A stretch of 64,000 nucleotides of DNA from Cyclina sinensis (GCA_012932295.1 JAAONU010000123.1:992001-1056000); one strand, 5' to 3'. Counted from the first letter of the stretch, positions 48,701-58,809 are shown. Program-made: numbers and translations. The notes: generated by a model from the letters alone, not told the origin.

Positions 48701-51350
48701 CAACAACAATCGAGTATGTTACATTATGTATAGAGCATGGAGATCTGACGAAATCAACCACATCTGTCATTGTTAATAGTGTCACGGAAGATCTTAACTT
48801 GAACACTGGAATTATTTCAAAGGCCATTCTGAAAGCTGGTGGAATGTCTATTCAACGTGAAGGTATAAATAAGTAAAACAGTTACGGACCGTATATTTCA
48901 CTTTTATAAGTACACACTGTTGTTAGTGAAGTGGAACCCATTATGCTGCCAAATGACCCGCAAAGTACAAAAGACGAAACATTTAATTTACGGGTAATAA
49001 AATAGTTTTTATAAATATTTTCAAATCAATCTACATTTATATACACATTTCAGTTTTACAATTTTTCATGCTACAGGTTGTTTTCCAGACTTCAATTTGT
49101 ATTTTTTTATCGTACTAAAGAGAGGCGTAGCATTATAATGTCAACAAATGTGCCAATACATTTTATTTTCTCCTTGTAGCTAATTACAACAAGAAAACCT
49201 TCAAAGAAGAAGGTATTGTTATGACAAATGCTGGGCAGCTGCTCTGTCAGAAGATTATTCACGTTAAAGCAAAAAATAACGTCAGTGAATGGAAGAAAGT
49301 TGTAATGAAATGCCTAGAAGAGTGTGAGAAGGCTGAATTAAATTCAGTGTCCTTTCCAGCTCTTGGAACAGGTAAGCCTCTGAATCTCCGTAATTCTATC
49401 ACAATTTTTTTTAAATATTCATGAACTGTTTTAAAAGTAAAAAAAAGCGCTTGTAATACAATCTGTGAATCTTGTAGTTACATGTGTTCTTATGTCTCCT
49501 TTCGGTTTGAACATCCTCATATTCATATTGTTGCAAAACTTCTAAAGAGGAATACGTTCCATTGAGAAATATGCCTGCATGTAGATAATGTTTACCTGGA
49601 ACTACACCGCCATTTTATTGAAATAAGGTTTTCCAGATTTCTAAAGAACATAAGATATTGAGTCACCTTTGCATTTTGTTTACATTATTTGTACTGTTTC
49701 GGTACTGGCTCCAGCACGTCGATGGCAATTTTCTTTCAATTTAATAAAATATTTTTTTGGAGTTTTTGTCAGCAAACTGTATTCAGTCTTTTTTATATCA
49801 CTGACATAAAGTAGGGATTAATGTATAAAATCCCGTTTCTCATTTTAACGCCAAATCCTATCTTATAAACAATGTCTATAAAATCTTTTAAATAGAGGAT
49901 AAATTCTTCATCAAATGACTGAAGTCATTAGCTTTATGTGGTGTTAATGTGTACATGAACTTTGATTAAAGCAAATTTTCTGGAAAAAAGTACGCCCGTG
50001 TGTGTGTGTGTGTGCGTGTGTGTATGTGTGTGTGTGTGCGTGTGTGTGTGTGTGTGCAAACAGGACAGTTAATAGAGAAAGCGGTTCTATTTTTTTTCGT
50101 ACAGGTGGAAAAGGCATTCCTGCCAGTCAGATGGCAAGAACAATGATCGATGCATTCAAGGAATTTATACGAGGGGAAAATTTCAAAGGATATCTGAAAT
50201 CTATCACAATTGTCGTGTATGAGCAGAATATATTAGAATGTTTCATCAAGGAAGCAAGACCAGCCAAAGAACCTTCCACTAGAAAGTCCATATGTATGTA
50301 AAAGGAAATAACACATTATCAGACAAATAATCGTTTGATTTATTTTTCTTCATATTAATGTGGCAGATGTTTCAGTAAAATTTGATATTTCATAAATGCA
50401 GCTATTTATATTTTATAGAACACTCCTTTCGTTAACTTAAGACTAAATATCCCTCTCAAAACTTCCAAAAACGAAAACGTTCTGAAAATAATTATCAGTC
50501 TGGCATCATTAACAAAATAGTATTAATTTATATCATTCACTTTGCAACCTAGGACGTTTACTATTCTTGTTTAAGAGTCAGATTGTTTTAAAATACACAT
50601 ATTCTTCAGAAATCTATAGTCAGATTCAAAATACAATACACCATCTTAACAATGCTCATTGCTGTATAATTATTTGAAAGGTCGGGTGGGCAAATGCAAA
50701 TGTAGATTTTTAGTAGAAATCTGTTAAGAGTCATGTTACTACCCATGTAACAGCATTATGTATCATCCGCTTAGTGAAACCGTTATTGTTCCTTCCAAAG
50801 TTATAGATATTTTTCAAAGGCTAGAAGAGTCATATTTTGCAGTTCAAAGATTTTAAGCGGCATCTAACATAAACAAACTAAGTAAGAAAGTTGTTCGTTT
50901 TCAGTAAGAAGAGTAATGGATAAGTTTTCAGTCACGGATGAAAAACAGGAGGAACCAACTACCTATACATATTTATTCCGAGTCAACTGACACTGCTGAG
51001 AGAGTTCTTCAACAGCTGAATGACCTTCACGAAAAATTCGACATATCTTTAACAACGGCTGATGTGGAAAGGATGTCAATGTCAGAGGTATTTAATCTGC
51101 TTACCTTTAAAGTGCTCAGTTATTTATAATCGACTTTTGTTTGAACAGATGCGAATTTTCTTTTGGAAACAGCACTTTATTTGTATTACAATAACAACAA
51201 TAGAGACTATATATGCAGACTAACGCGAAAGCGACGTGGGGTCCAGAAGAAATTAAAAGATTGTACAATTTAATATATGATAACAATATAATTATAGGAA
51301 AGAAACGGCTGTGTTTTCCGTTGTGCAAAATTGACGTTAAGTTACTTTGA
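36496..51350 (+). CDS. PARP14-like multi-domain protein: 3 RRM, KH-like region, 3 macro domains, no ART domain
   Basis: Nineteen coding exons, about 1,645 codons. The ATG at 36496 is the first after an in-frame TAA at 36481. Approximate residue layout: 1-190, disordered tail with tyrosine motifs (Y26, Y41, Y79 and about Y102) and PDLPPR; 197-275, 283-360 and 366-440, three RRM-like domains; 450-940, KH-like region; 950-1130, macro 1; 1140-1320, macro 2; 1360-1540, macro 3; 1545-1645, KH-like end; TGA at 51348. Human PARP14 has RRMs, KH-like repeats and three macro domains followed by WWE and catalytic ART domains; the latter two are absent here. Expected role: binding ADP-ribosylated and/or nucleic-acid targets, perhaps in innate immunity (inference from family). 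Frame breaks of one base occur in exons 4 and 18. AATAAA follows at 51414. Confidence 0.85.
36842..36960. repeat. (ATC)n-rich tract in intron 1 of the PARP14-like gene
   Basis: Irregular runs of atc/cat units (catcatcataatcatcatc). The minus-strand Met/Ile-rich frame here is an artefact of the repeat. Confidence 0.85.
37277..37721 (+). CDS. PARP14-like exon 2: linker and start of RRM1
   Basis: Begins YDNIDES, then RPDLPPRP, then the RRM1 beta-1 RHILIRGI at about residue 198. The usual-looking acceptor tatttcag (37268) gives the wrong phase with exon 1; the AG eight bases later restores phase 0, so the start is an inference. Donor gtttgt at 37722. Confidence 0.7.
38396..38641 (+). CDS. PARP14-like exon 3: end of RRM1, start of RRM2
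   Basis: Acceptor ttttttagccag (the second AG gives the right phase). Encodes VDELLDRAKSGETFTLGD, then the RRM2 beta-1 KKVFLCGLA. Donor gtagtt at 38642, phase 1. Confidence 0.8.
39313..39538 (+). CDS. PARP14-like exon 4: end of RRM2, start of RRM3, one-base frame break
   Basis: Acceptor atcgtattag. Encodes DTLMLKDGLRDYNIRE, the end of RRM2, and then KLRVKN, which should continue as LGGETTAEALKAYFEQ. The second part lies one base out of frame; the first frame reaches TGA at 39426. The break falls in or just after the A5 run at 39411-39415. Donor gtattt at 39539. Confidence 0.7.
40485..40638 (+). CDS. PARP14-like exon 5: end of RRM3
   Basis: Acceptor tatttacag. Encodes DAENVISRTNHILNDTKLDV then an HLDPYIC segment typical of the RRM/KH linker in this family. 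The donor gtcttt at 40639 is weak; reading on gives an in-frame extension to a stop at 40697-40699. Confidence 0.7.
40825..41095 (+). CDS. PARP14-like exon 6: KH-like region
   Basis: Encodes ANVLNILHYFRFLHQSPRY...RLIWPPEE...VLHVQYIPFAIE. The acceptor is uncertain: gatag at 40824 fits the exon 5 phase, whereas the better-looking gttgccag at 40810 would need phase 0. Donor gtaagc at 41096. Confidence 0.72.
41705..41835. mobile_element. Palindromic MITE-like element in intron 6
   Basis: A perfect inverted repeat with 16-base arms and a 3-base loop (agaccctgatcagacg-agg-cgtctgatcagggtct, 41769-41803) lies within a segment that starts taacccattaatgcctaacg. A related fragment is at 58080-58160. 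Confidence 0.7.
42201..42545 (+). CDS. PARP14-like exon 7: KH-like region
   Basis: 115 codons, phase 0 at both ends; acceptor tcattacag, donor gtaagt at 42546. Encodes VLEGLTKEIREMKV..AIAVFNEENQMVIVGEEKFV, an alternating helix/strand pattern like a KH repeat. An alternative in-frame acceptor lies at 42236. Confidence 0.8.
42851..42929 (+). CDS. PARP14-like exon 8: KH-like region
   Basis: Short exon between cgttatgcag and gtaagt; encodes GKKNLVDKALSDVKETVKEL, a helix following the glycine turn of a KH-like repeat. Confidence 0.78.
43466..44356 (+). CDS. PARP14-like exon 9: KH-like repeats and start of macro 1
   Basis: The longest exon (297 codons). Several KH-like alternations (GVLALLPDDTLVLYSVTQED; FMISGEKEKCKLAIVEL) precede the first strand of macro 1, KVVEGDIIGTEANFIVCPTF. 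The usual VNaaN motif reads VCPTF. Donor gtaaat at 44357. Confidence 0.88.
44739..45173 (+). CDS. PARP14-like exon 10: macro domain 1
   Basis: Acceptor gtatatag, donor gtaata at 45174. Contains ADVFVGNAGSL and the phosphate-binding loop AFPPVGIGQFGYP of macro domains. Confidence 0.9.
45343..45449 (+). CDS. PARP14-like exon 11: linker and first strand of macro 2
   Basis: Acceptor aatcatacag, donor gtaagt at 45450. Encodes an acidic/Ser linker and RLKTEIVQGSIVSEE, the first strands of macro 2. Confidence 0.85.
45697..45930 (+). CDS. PARP14-like exon 12: macro domain 2
   Basis: 78 codons, phase 0. Contains DVIVNSTN (the intact VNxxN ADP-ribose motif) and LDLRVGKMSKVLLEEGG, the catalytic-loop region of macro folds. 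Donor gtaagt at 45931. Confidence 0.9.
46000..46165. repeat. (AAAT)n and (AATC)n microsatellites in intron 12
   Basis: Runs of aaataaataaat at 46003-46055 and of aatcaatcaatc near 46138-46163, in the intron between the two exons of macro domain 2. Confidence 0.85.
46494..46715 (+). CDS. PARP14-like exon 13: macro domain 2, second half
   Basis: 74 codons, phase 0. Contains SISFPVLGTGVFNFP, the canonical diphosphate loop. Donor gtaata at 46716. Confidence 0.9.
47014..47122 (+). CDS. PARP14-like exon 14: basic linker
   Basis: Acceptor ttatgcacag, donor gttagt at 47123. Encodes EFERHKSCYSTPKKRSKIAR, a Lys/Arg-rich linker that could act as a nuclear signal (inference). Confidence 0.78.
48683..48862 (+). 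CDS. PARP14-like exon 15: macro domain 3, first half
   Basis: Acceptor gccgtttacag, donor gtataa at 48863. Contains CIEHGDLTKSTTSVIVNSVTE and the G-x-ISKAILKAGG loop. Confidence 0.88.
49180..49371 (+). CDS. PARP14-like exon 16: macro domain 3
   Basis: Acceptor tccttgtag, donor gtaagc at 49372. Contains GIVMTNAGQLLCQKIIH and SVSFPALGTG, whose final Gly is split across the intron. Confidence 0.88.
49998..50058. repeat. (TG)n microsatellite in intron 16
   Basis: About 60 bases of tg with a few substitutions, ending 46 bases before the exon 17 acceptor. The open frame running through it is an artefact. Confidence 0.95.
50105..50293 (+). CDS. PARP14-like exon 17: end of macro domain 3
   Basis: Acceptor ttttcgtacag. 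Encodes GKGIPASQMARTMIDAFKEF then KSITIVVYEQ, the last helix and strand of a macro fold. Donor gtatgt at 50294; without splicing the frame stops at 50299-50301. Confidence 0.85.
50905..51087 (+). CDS. PARP14-like exon 18: KH-like segment, one-base frame break
   Basis: From the acceptor at 50904 the correct phase reads LRRVMDKFSVTDEKQEEPTT and then stops at 50985. The family-like part (IYSESTDTAERVLQQLNDL...ADVERMSMSE) is one base out, with the switch near 50955-50970. The alternative acceptor at 50931 would fit the second frame but not exon 17. Donor gtattt at 51088, phase 0. Confidence 0.65.
51219..51350 (+). CDS. PARP14-like exon 19: last exon and stop
   Basis: Acceptor tatatgcag, phase 0, 43 codons then TGA. 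Encodes WGPEEIKRLYNLIYDNNIII...CKIDV, completing a KH-like fold. No further ART- or WWE-like exon could be found downstream. Confidence 0.78.
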   Translation, partial: TNAKATWGPEEIKRLYNLIYDNNIIIGKKRLCFPLCKIDVKLL

Positions 51351-51413
51351 ACAAAGTTTAGAAATTGTTTATCATTTTAGATGTTGTATCAGTAGAACTT
51401 TTTAATAGACGAA

Positions 51414-51419
51414 AATAAA
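51414..51419 (+). terminator. Poly(A) signal AATAAA
   Basis: AATAAA 64 bases after the stop codon of the PARP14-like gene. Confidence 0.6.
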
Positions 51420-53030
51420 ATAGATAAAAAAGTATTTTCATCTGTTTTTCACCTTTATCATAATCTAAATATTACTTAAGCAGATCTATGATAATTCTTG
51501 TACGAATGTATTTTATATGATAGTTCTTCCTGGTGTAGAATGTAGGTAAAAAACGCATATCAGGAAACAACAGTAAAACACAGCCTCCCTACAGAGTCAG
51601 AAAGTAGGGAAAATAGTATACATTTATTTATGAATCAGTTTAAAAAATACACCACAAACAATTAACGAAAATGAGACCCAAGGGGTTACTGCCTTGAAAC
51701 CATTTGCCACTGGGGGTTTAAACCACTTTCTGAAGTTTCCTTTTATCTTCAGGATAACTACGTTTGAACAGAGGAGCAGTACTTAAATAGAAATTTTGCT
51801 TCAAAGGATGGCTTCACAATATCCGGATAAAAGTGGCCAAATAACAGAAACAAACAACACACACCAGAGAGAGAAAAAACTGACAGTTGTGATGATAAAT
51901 TGCGTCGCCAACAGTTAATACTTAAAATGAAAACTGCGTATTCGCTTTTGCATTCCCTAGGAGGCCATATAGTAATTGCAGCGTCTATCCGTCTACTCTA
52001 TAAATATCTGATCTTCGTCTGACATCTCAACAAAGAAAAACGTCGCAAAAATGTGGCAATGTGAATGTCAATGCCAGAAGAAATCGTTCAGTTCATAAAG
52101 AAGTCTTCCATTCCGCTATATGATTTTGTAAAACAACAAAAGATTTTGAAACAGCTTAGCACGACTGTTACCAGACATATTCGTAGTTTGCTATCAATAA
52201 TCTCTGTGTCCGTCTCTCTATTCGTTTAACTCTGCCATTTTGTTAAAAGCATAATTTTGACATATGTTGCCACAAATATTAATCACATTGAGACGACAGT
52301 ATGTGACATGTAGCTGCATACATGGTGCATATTCTCTTATTATCTAACTGGTTCATGGCATAATTTTTAAAATGTTGATAAAAATCTTCTTCAGATGGAA
52401 GTTTTGTATAAATGTCCTTCCTCTTGTGTGACGTCTGTACTGCGAAATGATTAGAAAAATGGTTTTTGTGTCGCCTTCAAACATGGCACAATGGTACACC
52501 AAACTAAGTCAATATGCCGCAAACTATCCAACTGTATGTCTTTGTCTGTCTTAAGTATCGTTTGCTTTTGTTTATTATATAACTCTTTTGAACATTTACA
52601 TGACCGTAAAAGAACTTGAAACAATGTTCAGTACATTTTGCGATATGTCGCAGTGTTATTCCATATGACTTTGTGTATCTCTCTTTCGTTCATGCTGCCT
52701 TCCTGCTTTTTGTGTAGAGGTTTTTCATTTCAATTATGCATTGACTTCATACTTCAAATATATATTCACTATTACCACCGACATCATATGTGGTAAGATT
52801 CATAACTCTAGCCCCCTAAATTTTCTTAATTTTCTTCCCTTTATACTTTTTTTTACTTAAAAATGAAACATTTTTTGTAAAATTTCTTTATTTCTTGGGT
52901 TTTCAATGATAAAATAATAAGTATTATATGATATTTCATCTAAGACTGAGAAGATTCTTGTCTATTTATCTATAGATCTTGAATGTGTTACAGTCTAGTG
53001 CATACCTTCCTTACCTCTTACAACTGCGTC
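51420..53030. other. No gene seen downstream of the PARP14-like gene
   Basis: Searched for WWE- or ADP-ribosyltransferase-like exons (HGT, GxGVYF-type motifs) and found none. No other feature recognised. Confidence 0.5.
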
Positions 53031-53112
53031 AGGGAATCGATTCTTCGGCTGAGTGGTTAGAGTGTTGGTCTTCGATGCGCTAAGATCTGTGTTCGAATCC
53101 CGCTCTGGGTTG
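53031..53112 (+). repeat. tRNA-like sequence (probable SINE head or tRNA pseudogene)
   Basis: Box A-like cggctgagtggttagagtg and box B-like tgttcgaatcccgc lie about 40 bases apart, as in a tRNA, but acceptor and anticodon stems do not pair convincingly. Confidence 0.5.
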
Positions 53113-53629
53113 TATATTCTAAGATGCATGGCATCTTTCTGTTACGGATTTTCATGTTTGTAAGAAATTGAACTGAATTTTGAGAGTTATCACATTCTTA
53201 AGAAAACAGTACCTAAATAGTCGAGCGTGCTGTCTCCACTGACAGATCTTGTTGTTAATTTTGTTTCTTTATGATGATTGTGTTGCTTTTTCTGTGTGCC
53301 TTTGAACATAGGTTTGAACTGTCATTTCAAATGTTTTGTATATTGCAAATCTCGTATGGTGCTTATTCACAGACGTTTGACTAGCTGAGTTGCTAGTAAT
53401 AGAATACTTCTTAACTAAAACCAGTGCTCTTGTTTTCAGATGCAAATATTCAAAACCAGTAAATGTGTGAATTGTCCAGATATTGTAATGAATGAATGAT
53501 TAATTATCAGTTAAATAAAATAATAAAAATATATGATGCTTTCCAGTGGAAATATTTGTTTGTGTTAAATTGCTATCTCTACTAAATAATAATCTAATAA
53601 ATATTGATATCAATATCGAGTTTCGTCGC

Positions 53630-53828
53630 TTAACCCTTTACCTGCTGAATTTTTATAATAGGTTTTCCTAGCTTTCAATTTGGAAAAGTTCATTCAAACT
53701 TCAAGGGATTTCAATGACACAATAGAAAGATTGAGCTGACAACAGTATATAGCCTAGTAGACTGCACGAATGTGCTGGTAACTGGTAGCAAAGGCTTATC
53801 GTTTTCGGTTCCAGCTGGTTAAGGGTAA
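53630..53828. mobile_element. MITE-like element with short inverted ends
   Basis: Left end ttaaccctttacctgctga; the right end, reversed, is ttacccttaaccagctgga. The interior lacks coding. Imperfect termini of about 19 bases. Confidence 0.6.
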
Positions 53829-54464
53829 AGCAAAGCGAATTAAACCAAAATTAAGTACCCGATATCGTCCACAAATGAGTCTTTTAACTTTGGGATTGAC
53901 TGGCCGAAACAGGTATTTTATTTTTATTTTGATATTTAACAACGTATCTGCTTATTTTCTTCTGCATTTGTTTTTACTTTCAAGACGTTTGATCATGTAT
54001 CTTAAACACATGGCTTTATTAAATTTAGATAGCATGTAAGATACGTCAAGCCTGTAAAGAAACGATATAGCAATATTTCTTTTGACGTGACCTCACGGCC
54101 AAACTAGAAAATTGTTCTAAGTGAAATAAGCTTTCTTACTTTCTAATCTAGTAATATTTTTACCATTAGCATGATTTCAAATATGATAAATGGAGAACAG
54201 AATTAACGTACCCATTTCATTCGGTTTCTATTGCGATTCTGTTATGTCGTGTCACTGTAGCTTCGGAATATTCAGTTTTGGTTTGAAGGCAACCACTGAA
54301 TTTGTATTAAACAAATAACATCATTAGTGTACTGTGCTAGAGCGATGGAATATATTCTAATATTGAATTGGTCTTTTTCTATTTTAGAAAGAAATACAAT
54401 CAAACAATATTTTGATGTTTACAAACAATGTTGATATTTCTTTCAACAAAATGTGTCTATTGCA

Positions 54465-55378
54465 ATTAAACAACGCCCCTTCCCCTGTTTATTGGGATAA
54501 TACCAGACTGTTTCATATCAAGGTTGACGGAACTTACTGTTTCATATCAAGGTTGGCTGTACTTATTGTTTATTGAGATAATACAGGACTGTTAATATCA
54601 AGGTTGACTGTACTTATTGTTTATTGGTATAAACAGGACTGTTTGATATCAAGGTTGACTGTAACTCATTGTTTATTTGGATATTACAGGACTGCTTCAT
54701 ATCAAGGTTGACTGTACTTATTGTTTATTAGGATAGTACAGGACTGTTTCATATCAAGGTTGACTGTACTTATTGTTTCATATCAAGGTTGACTGTACTT
54801 ATTGTTTATTTGGATAATACAGGACTGTTTCATATCAAGGTTGACTGTATTTATTGTTTATGGTGATAATACAGGACTGTGTCATATCAAGGTTGACTGT
54901 TTTTTTTGTTTATTGGGATAATAAAGGACTTTTCATATTAAGATTGACTGTACTTATTGTTTATTGGGATAAAACAGGACTGTTTCATATCAAGGTTGAC
55001 TGTACTTAATGTTTATTTGGATATTACTGGACTGTTTGATATCAAGGTTGACTGTACTTATTGTTTTTTGGGATAATACAGGACTCTTTCATATCAAGGT
55101 TGACTGTACTTCTTGTCTATTGGGATAATACAGGACTGTTTCACATAAAGGTTGACTGTACTTATTGTTTATTGGGATAATACAGGACTGTTTCATATCA
55201 AGGTTGACTGTACTTCTTGTTTATTGGGATAATACAGGACTGTTTCATATCAAGGTTGACTGTACTTATTGTTTATTGGGATAATACAGGACTGTTTTAT
55301 ATCAAGATTGACTGTACTTATTGTTTATTGGGATAATACAGGACTGTTTTATATCAAGGTTGACTGTATTTATTGTTG
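54465..55378. repeat. 52-bp tandem array
   Basis: About 17 copies of a unit reading actgtacttattgtttattgggataatacaggactgtttcatatcaaggttg. Copy A has only one to one-and-a-half degenerate units at 19285-19345. Confidence 0.92.
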
Positions 55379-55702
55379 AACGTTCGTGACATTTGTCTTG
55401 TTAATCCGCCATCTTAAAAGAACAGAAAAAAAGAAAAGAAAAACCTGCAGGGAATCTTTCTAAAGTTATATTTCATTTCTAATCGGTCACTCGCTTTGTA
55501 ATAAAAACAACACATTTTTTTTCCCTCAAAGCTAAGGTCTGAGATTTAACGTACCGTAAAACTAACTACAAGTGGTATTCAAGAGTCATTCGGCTGTAAA
55601 CTAGATGTATAGACAAAGCCTTTCTTCACAGTGAAAATTAAACAGCGTGGACATAAAAAGGTTACAACAGGTTGAATCGGCTACGTTTATGAACATAAAC
55701 CT

Positions 55703-56245
55703 AAGGTTGCACAGAGGTGATATGCACAACTGAAAAAAAGTATCGCATTTGAAAAAAAAAGAGTAGCGCAGTAAAAAAACAAAATCGTGTTGTTAAAAAA
55801 GAAAAATGCATGTAAGCTATGTCAAGGGAACGACTTACTAACTCGTGCGAACGCGTTAGCTATGTCGTAGGAACGAGAAAGCAAAATATTTTGCTACACG
55901 TTTTTTTATCAAAGCAATACTTTTTTTAATTGCCCCTCTCTTTTTTTATCTCATGGGAACTAACTCGAAGGAACGACTTAGTATCTCTTAGTATTAAGTC
56001 GTTCCCAAGACATAGCTAACCCGTTCCCACGAGTTATTTTATTCTTCGCTTCTCTTTTCTTCAAATGCAATACTTTTTTAGATTTGCATTCTCTTTTTTT
56101 ATATCATTCCCATGACTTAGTAACTCATTGGAACGAGATACTAAGTTGTTTCCCTCGAGTTAGTATCTCGTGGGAACGAGATAAGAAAAGAGAAGTGCAA
56201 TTTAATAAAAAAAAAAAGTTATGCATGACATCTCTGTGACACCGT
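55703..56245. mobile_element. 543-bp TIR element with 8-bp target-site duplication
   Basis: Flanked by ATAAACCT at 55695-55702 and 56246-56253. The left end aaggttgcacagaggtgatatgcacaact matches the reversed right end acggtgtcacagagatgtcatgcataact at most positions. The interior holds inverted and direct repeats of gttcccacgagttagtatctcg-like words and T-rich tracts, with no transposase. The corresponding place in copy A (about 19645) is uninterrupted. An 8-bp duplication is compatible with hAT, Merlin or P-type transposases; the superfamily is not assigned. Confidence 0.85.
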
Positions 56246-56529
56246 ATAAACCTGAGTGTTGCGATGGTCTACCTATCTATTCGAGCAGTTTTATTGTCGG
56301 TACCGGTTACTTTTATTACCGATTACCTATGAAGTATTTAGTTATTACAGGTTGCAATATTCAGTGTCCGGCAAGACAATTGATGGATCCCTGGCCCCTC
56401 ACATTTGAATGATTTAACTAAGAAGTGCAGTGATATTTTCACAACAAACAAACATATAACAAAAGAGCACATTGTAATGTTTGTGAGTAAAACCTATTGT
56501 TATTTGATATATGAGACATGCTGTGGATC

Positions 56530-56655
56530 CAGGAACAGAACAGAAATTTTATTTGGCCAAACATATAAATGTCCATAGCCATATCAAGCAAACATATATA
56601 TAAGTGGCCATGGCAACAAAGTTACATAGACATAATAACGAATTTAACAATGAAT
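56530..56655 (-). mobile_element. Probable LINE 3' end fragment
   Basis: aacagaacagaaattttatttggcc has the reverse-complement look of a LINE tail. It lies in a segment absent from copy A. Confidence 0.45.
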
Positions 56656-58079
56656 AGGGATTGAAACTGCAAAACCTGGATTAGAAGATCACTGATCTAT
56701 CTCTAGTTGTGAGCGTGTTTGCTTCACACCCTGATAAGCGTGATATAGCTGTGTATGATATGTTAATTTGTACGCAACCTTAACACAGAAAAAAAAAACC
56801 TTGGGTCTCGTAAAGGATAATATTTCAAGGAATTTAGTTTAATAGGTTACCTTGTGGCTCCTGATCTCTACAATGTTGATACTTCTATACTTCTCTGGTA
56901 CTATTGTGAGACTACTTTTGTAGGGGCGTATATTTTGGTTGTTCTTCTGCAAAAGAATGTTTAGAAGCACTTTTCTGGAAATGTCGCACTTGTAGAAGAC
57001 AGACATCTTTGTACGTAACATTTAAATTACTGATACCCACTTATCTTTGCCAAAGTAAAGGTTGCAAAGGTTGCAAAGTATGGAGATCTGGTTGCTGAAT
57101 ATTTGAAATTTAAGATTATAATGGTAAAATATCTAGCCTATGAAGCTTAGATGCTTATTGCGTTTCAAACTTTAGACATCTTTGAGATCTTACCTCACAT
57201 TTTCAAGAGAAAAACAACATTTTTTAACCCTTTCATTTTCAATACAACGAGAGAATGTTTATGTACAAAAAACCTCTTGTATTCAGTTTTATTACAATTT
57301 ATAATCTGGACATAAACAAAACTAGTTTGTGATCGTAGATATAGCATATAAGAAAGGCAGCTTGTTACATTAATAAAAGTTTGACCAGAATATTAATCAA
57401 TCAATCAATCAATCAATTAGATGAATAATCACAGTGTAACAAAAATAAAAAAGTACCAGGGTATCCAAAAGGTTTTAAACTTGTAAAGATGAAAAGACAA
57501 TTTAATAGCTATATTAAGGGAGGCAGACATCGAAAGATAAACCAAGATGAAAAATGAATTATCGCCCTATACATGTAGACAAAAGTTATAAATGTAGTCA
57601 AATACTGGCCATGTCAGAAATCTTTATAATGTAAATTTTCTAAAGAAACTTTTCAGCAGTACATCTTTGTCAGCGAAACTTTAAATTGAAAAACTGCTTC
57701 CCTCTTCTGTATCAAAGAAACAAAAACAACTAAATAGATTGTCTTCCGAATAACTTGTTAAACCGAGGTCCAATGCATCAAGTGCTATCCAGATTTCTGA
57801 AGTATCTTGCATTACATACAACAACAAAATTCTACGAAGGACGTCGGTCTTGCGGCAAAAAACAGTACAGGCAATTAAGAAACACAGAAAGGTTGATCAA
57901 TTTCTGTTTTATATTATTGTAAATCTGTTATTTTTCTAATAGTTTGAACGAAATTTATTTGCCGATGAATACGAAATGGTGAAAATATATACATGATAAA
58001 CTATGGATTTTTATATGGAACTAGACCGGCCATATTACAGTAAAGTTCCGCTGATAAGACTGGTCAAAAATAGTCTTAT

Positions 58080-58160
58080 CCCACTAATGTCTAGCGCCTA
58101 CAAAAGTAAACTTAGGCAAACAGTGCAGACCCAGATCAGACGCCGCAACATGCGGCTCGA
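58080..58160. mobile_element. Fragment of the palindromic MITE-like element
   Basis: ccactaatgtctagcgcc and aggcaaacagtgcagacccagatcagacg match the left half of the element at 41705; the right arm is lost. Confidence 0.55.
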
Positions 58161-58765
58161 ACCATAGGCTCGTTAGAAGAGTATAAGTTCAGAAGTGTTT
58201 CCTTAATCAATTAAGTCTAAGGAAGTGTTTAGTTGTAATAAATGCTATCCACTCAATACTCAGAACTCTCTAGTATATAAATACTGAATCAGGTATAAAT
58301 GCATACTTTTTAATTGTTGTGTGTTTTTAGAATTTTTGTCTGATACCTTGACATCAAGTAAGAATTACTTCAATATCATTTAGATTTATATGATTTTGAG
58401 TTCAACACGTGCATGTACAAAAATCCTCGGTACTGGACAAACAGGCGGAAGATGGGTTATCGAACCGTCATAAATTGCAAGATGACTTTAAGATGCATAC
58501 CCCAAATTAAAAGTCGTGTAAAATTGAATAATTGTTAACGAGGCATTACTCAATCAAGTCGTTAGTTAAGCGATCTAAGTACATGAGGCAAACTGAATGC
58601 ATTGCTATTAAACTTTATAATTAGATCTATAGAGAATTGCTGTTGTACAATGTTTGGATGGTGTTTATCGAATTATTACTTTGTGAATATGCCGTACGGA
58701 AAAACCAGAAAGGAGGATATGTTTATCTTAAGAATATCAATAATATTTATTTTAAAACAGTGAAA

Positions 58766-58768
<3 letters not shown>

Positions 58769-58809
<41 letters not shown>
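58769..58809. repeat. (GA)n microsatellite
   Basis: About 20 ag units. Confidence 0.95.

Larger units (their letters stand above)
54455..58275. repeat. Segmental duplication copy B, part 1
   Basis: Direct-orientation counterpart of 19240-23800. It contains two insertions absent from copy A: the terminal-inverted-repeat element at 55703 and a segment at about 56385-56655. It has an expanded 52-bp array at its left end. Confidence 0.8.

Noticed and set aside
50002..50301. 99-codon frame beginning with a Cys/Val repeat
   Set aside because: The first half is the TG microsatellite; only the part from 50105 is a real exon.
53031..53112. tRNA gene
   Set aside because: Box A- and B-like words are present but the acceptor and anticodon stems do not pair; kept only as tRNA-like.
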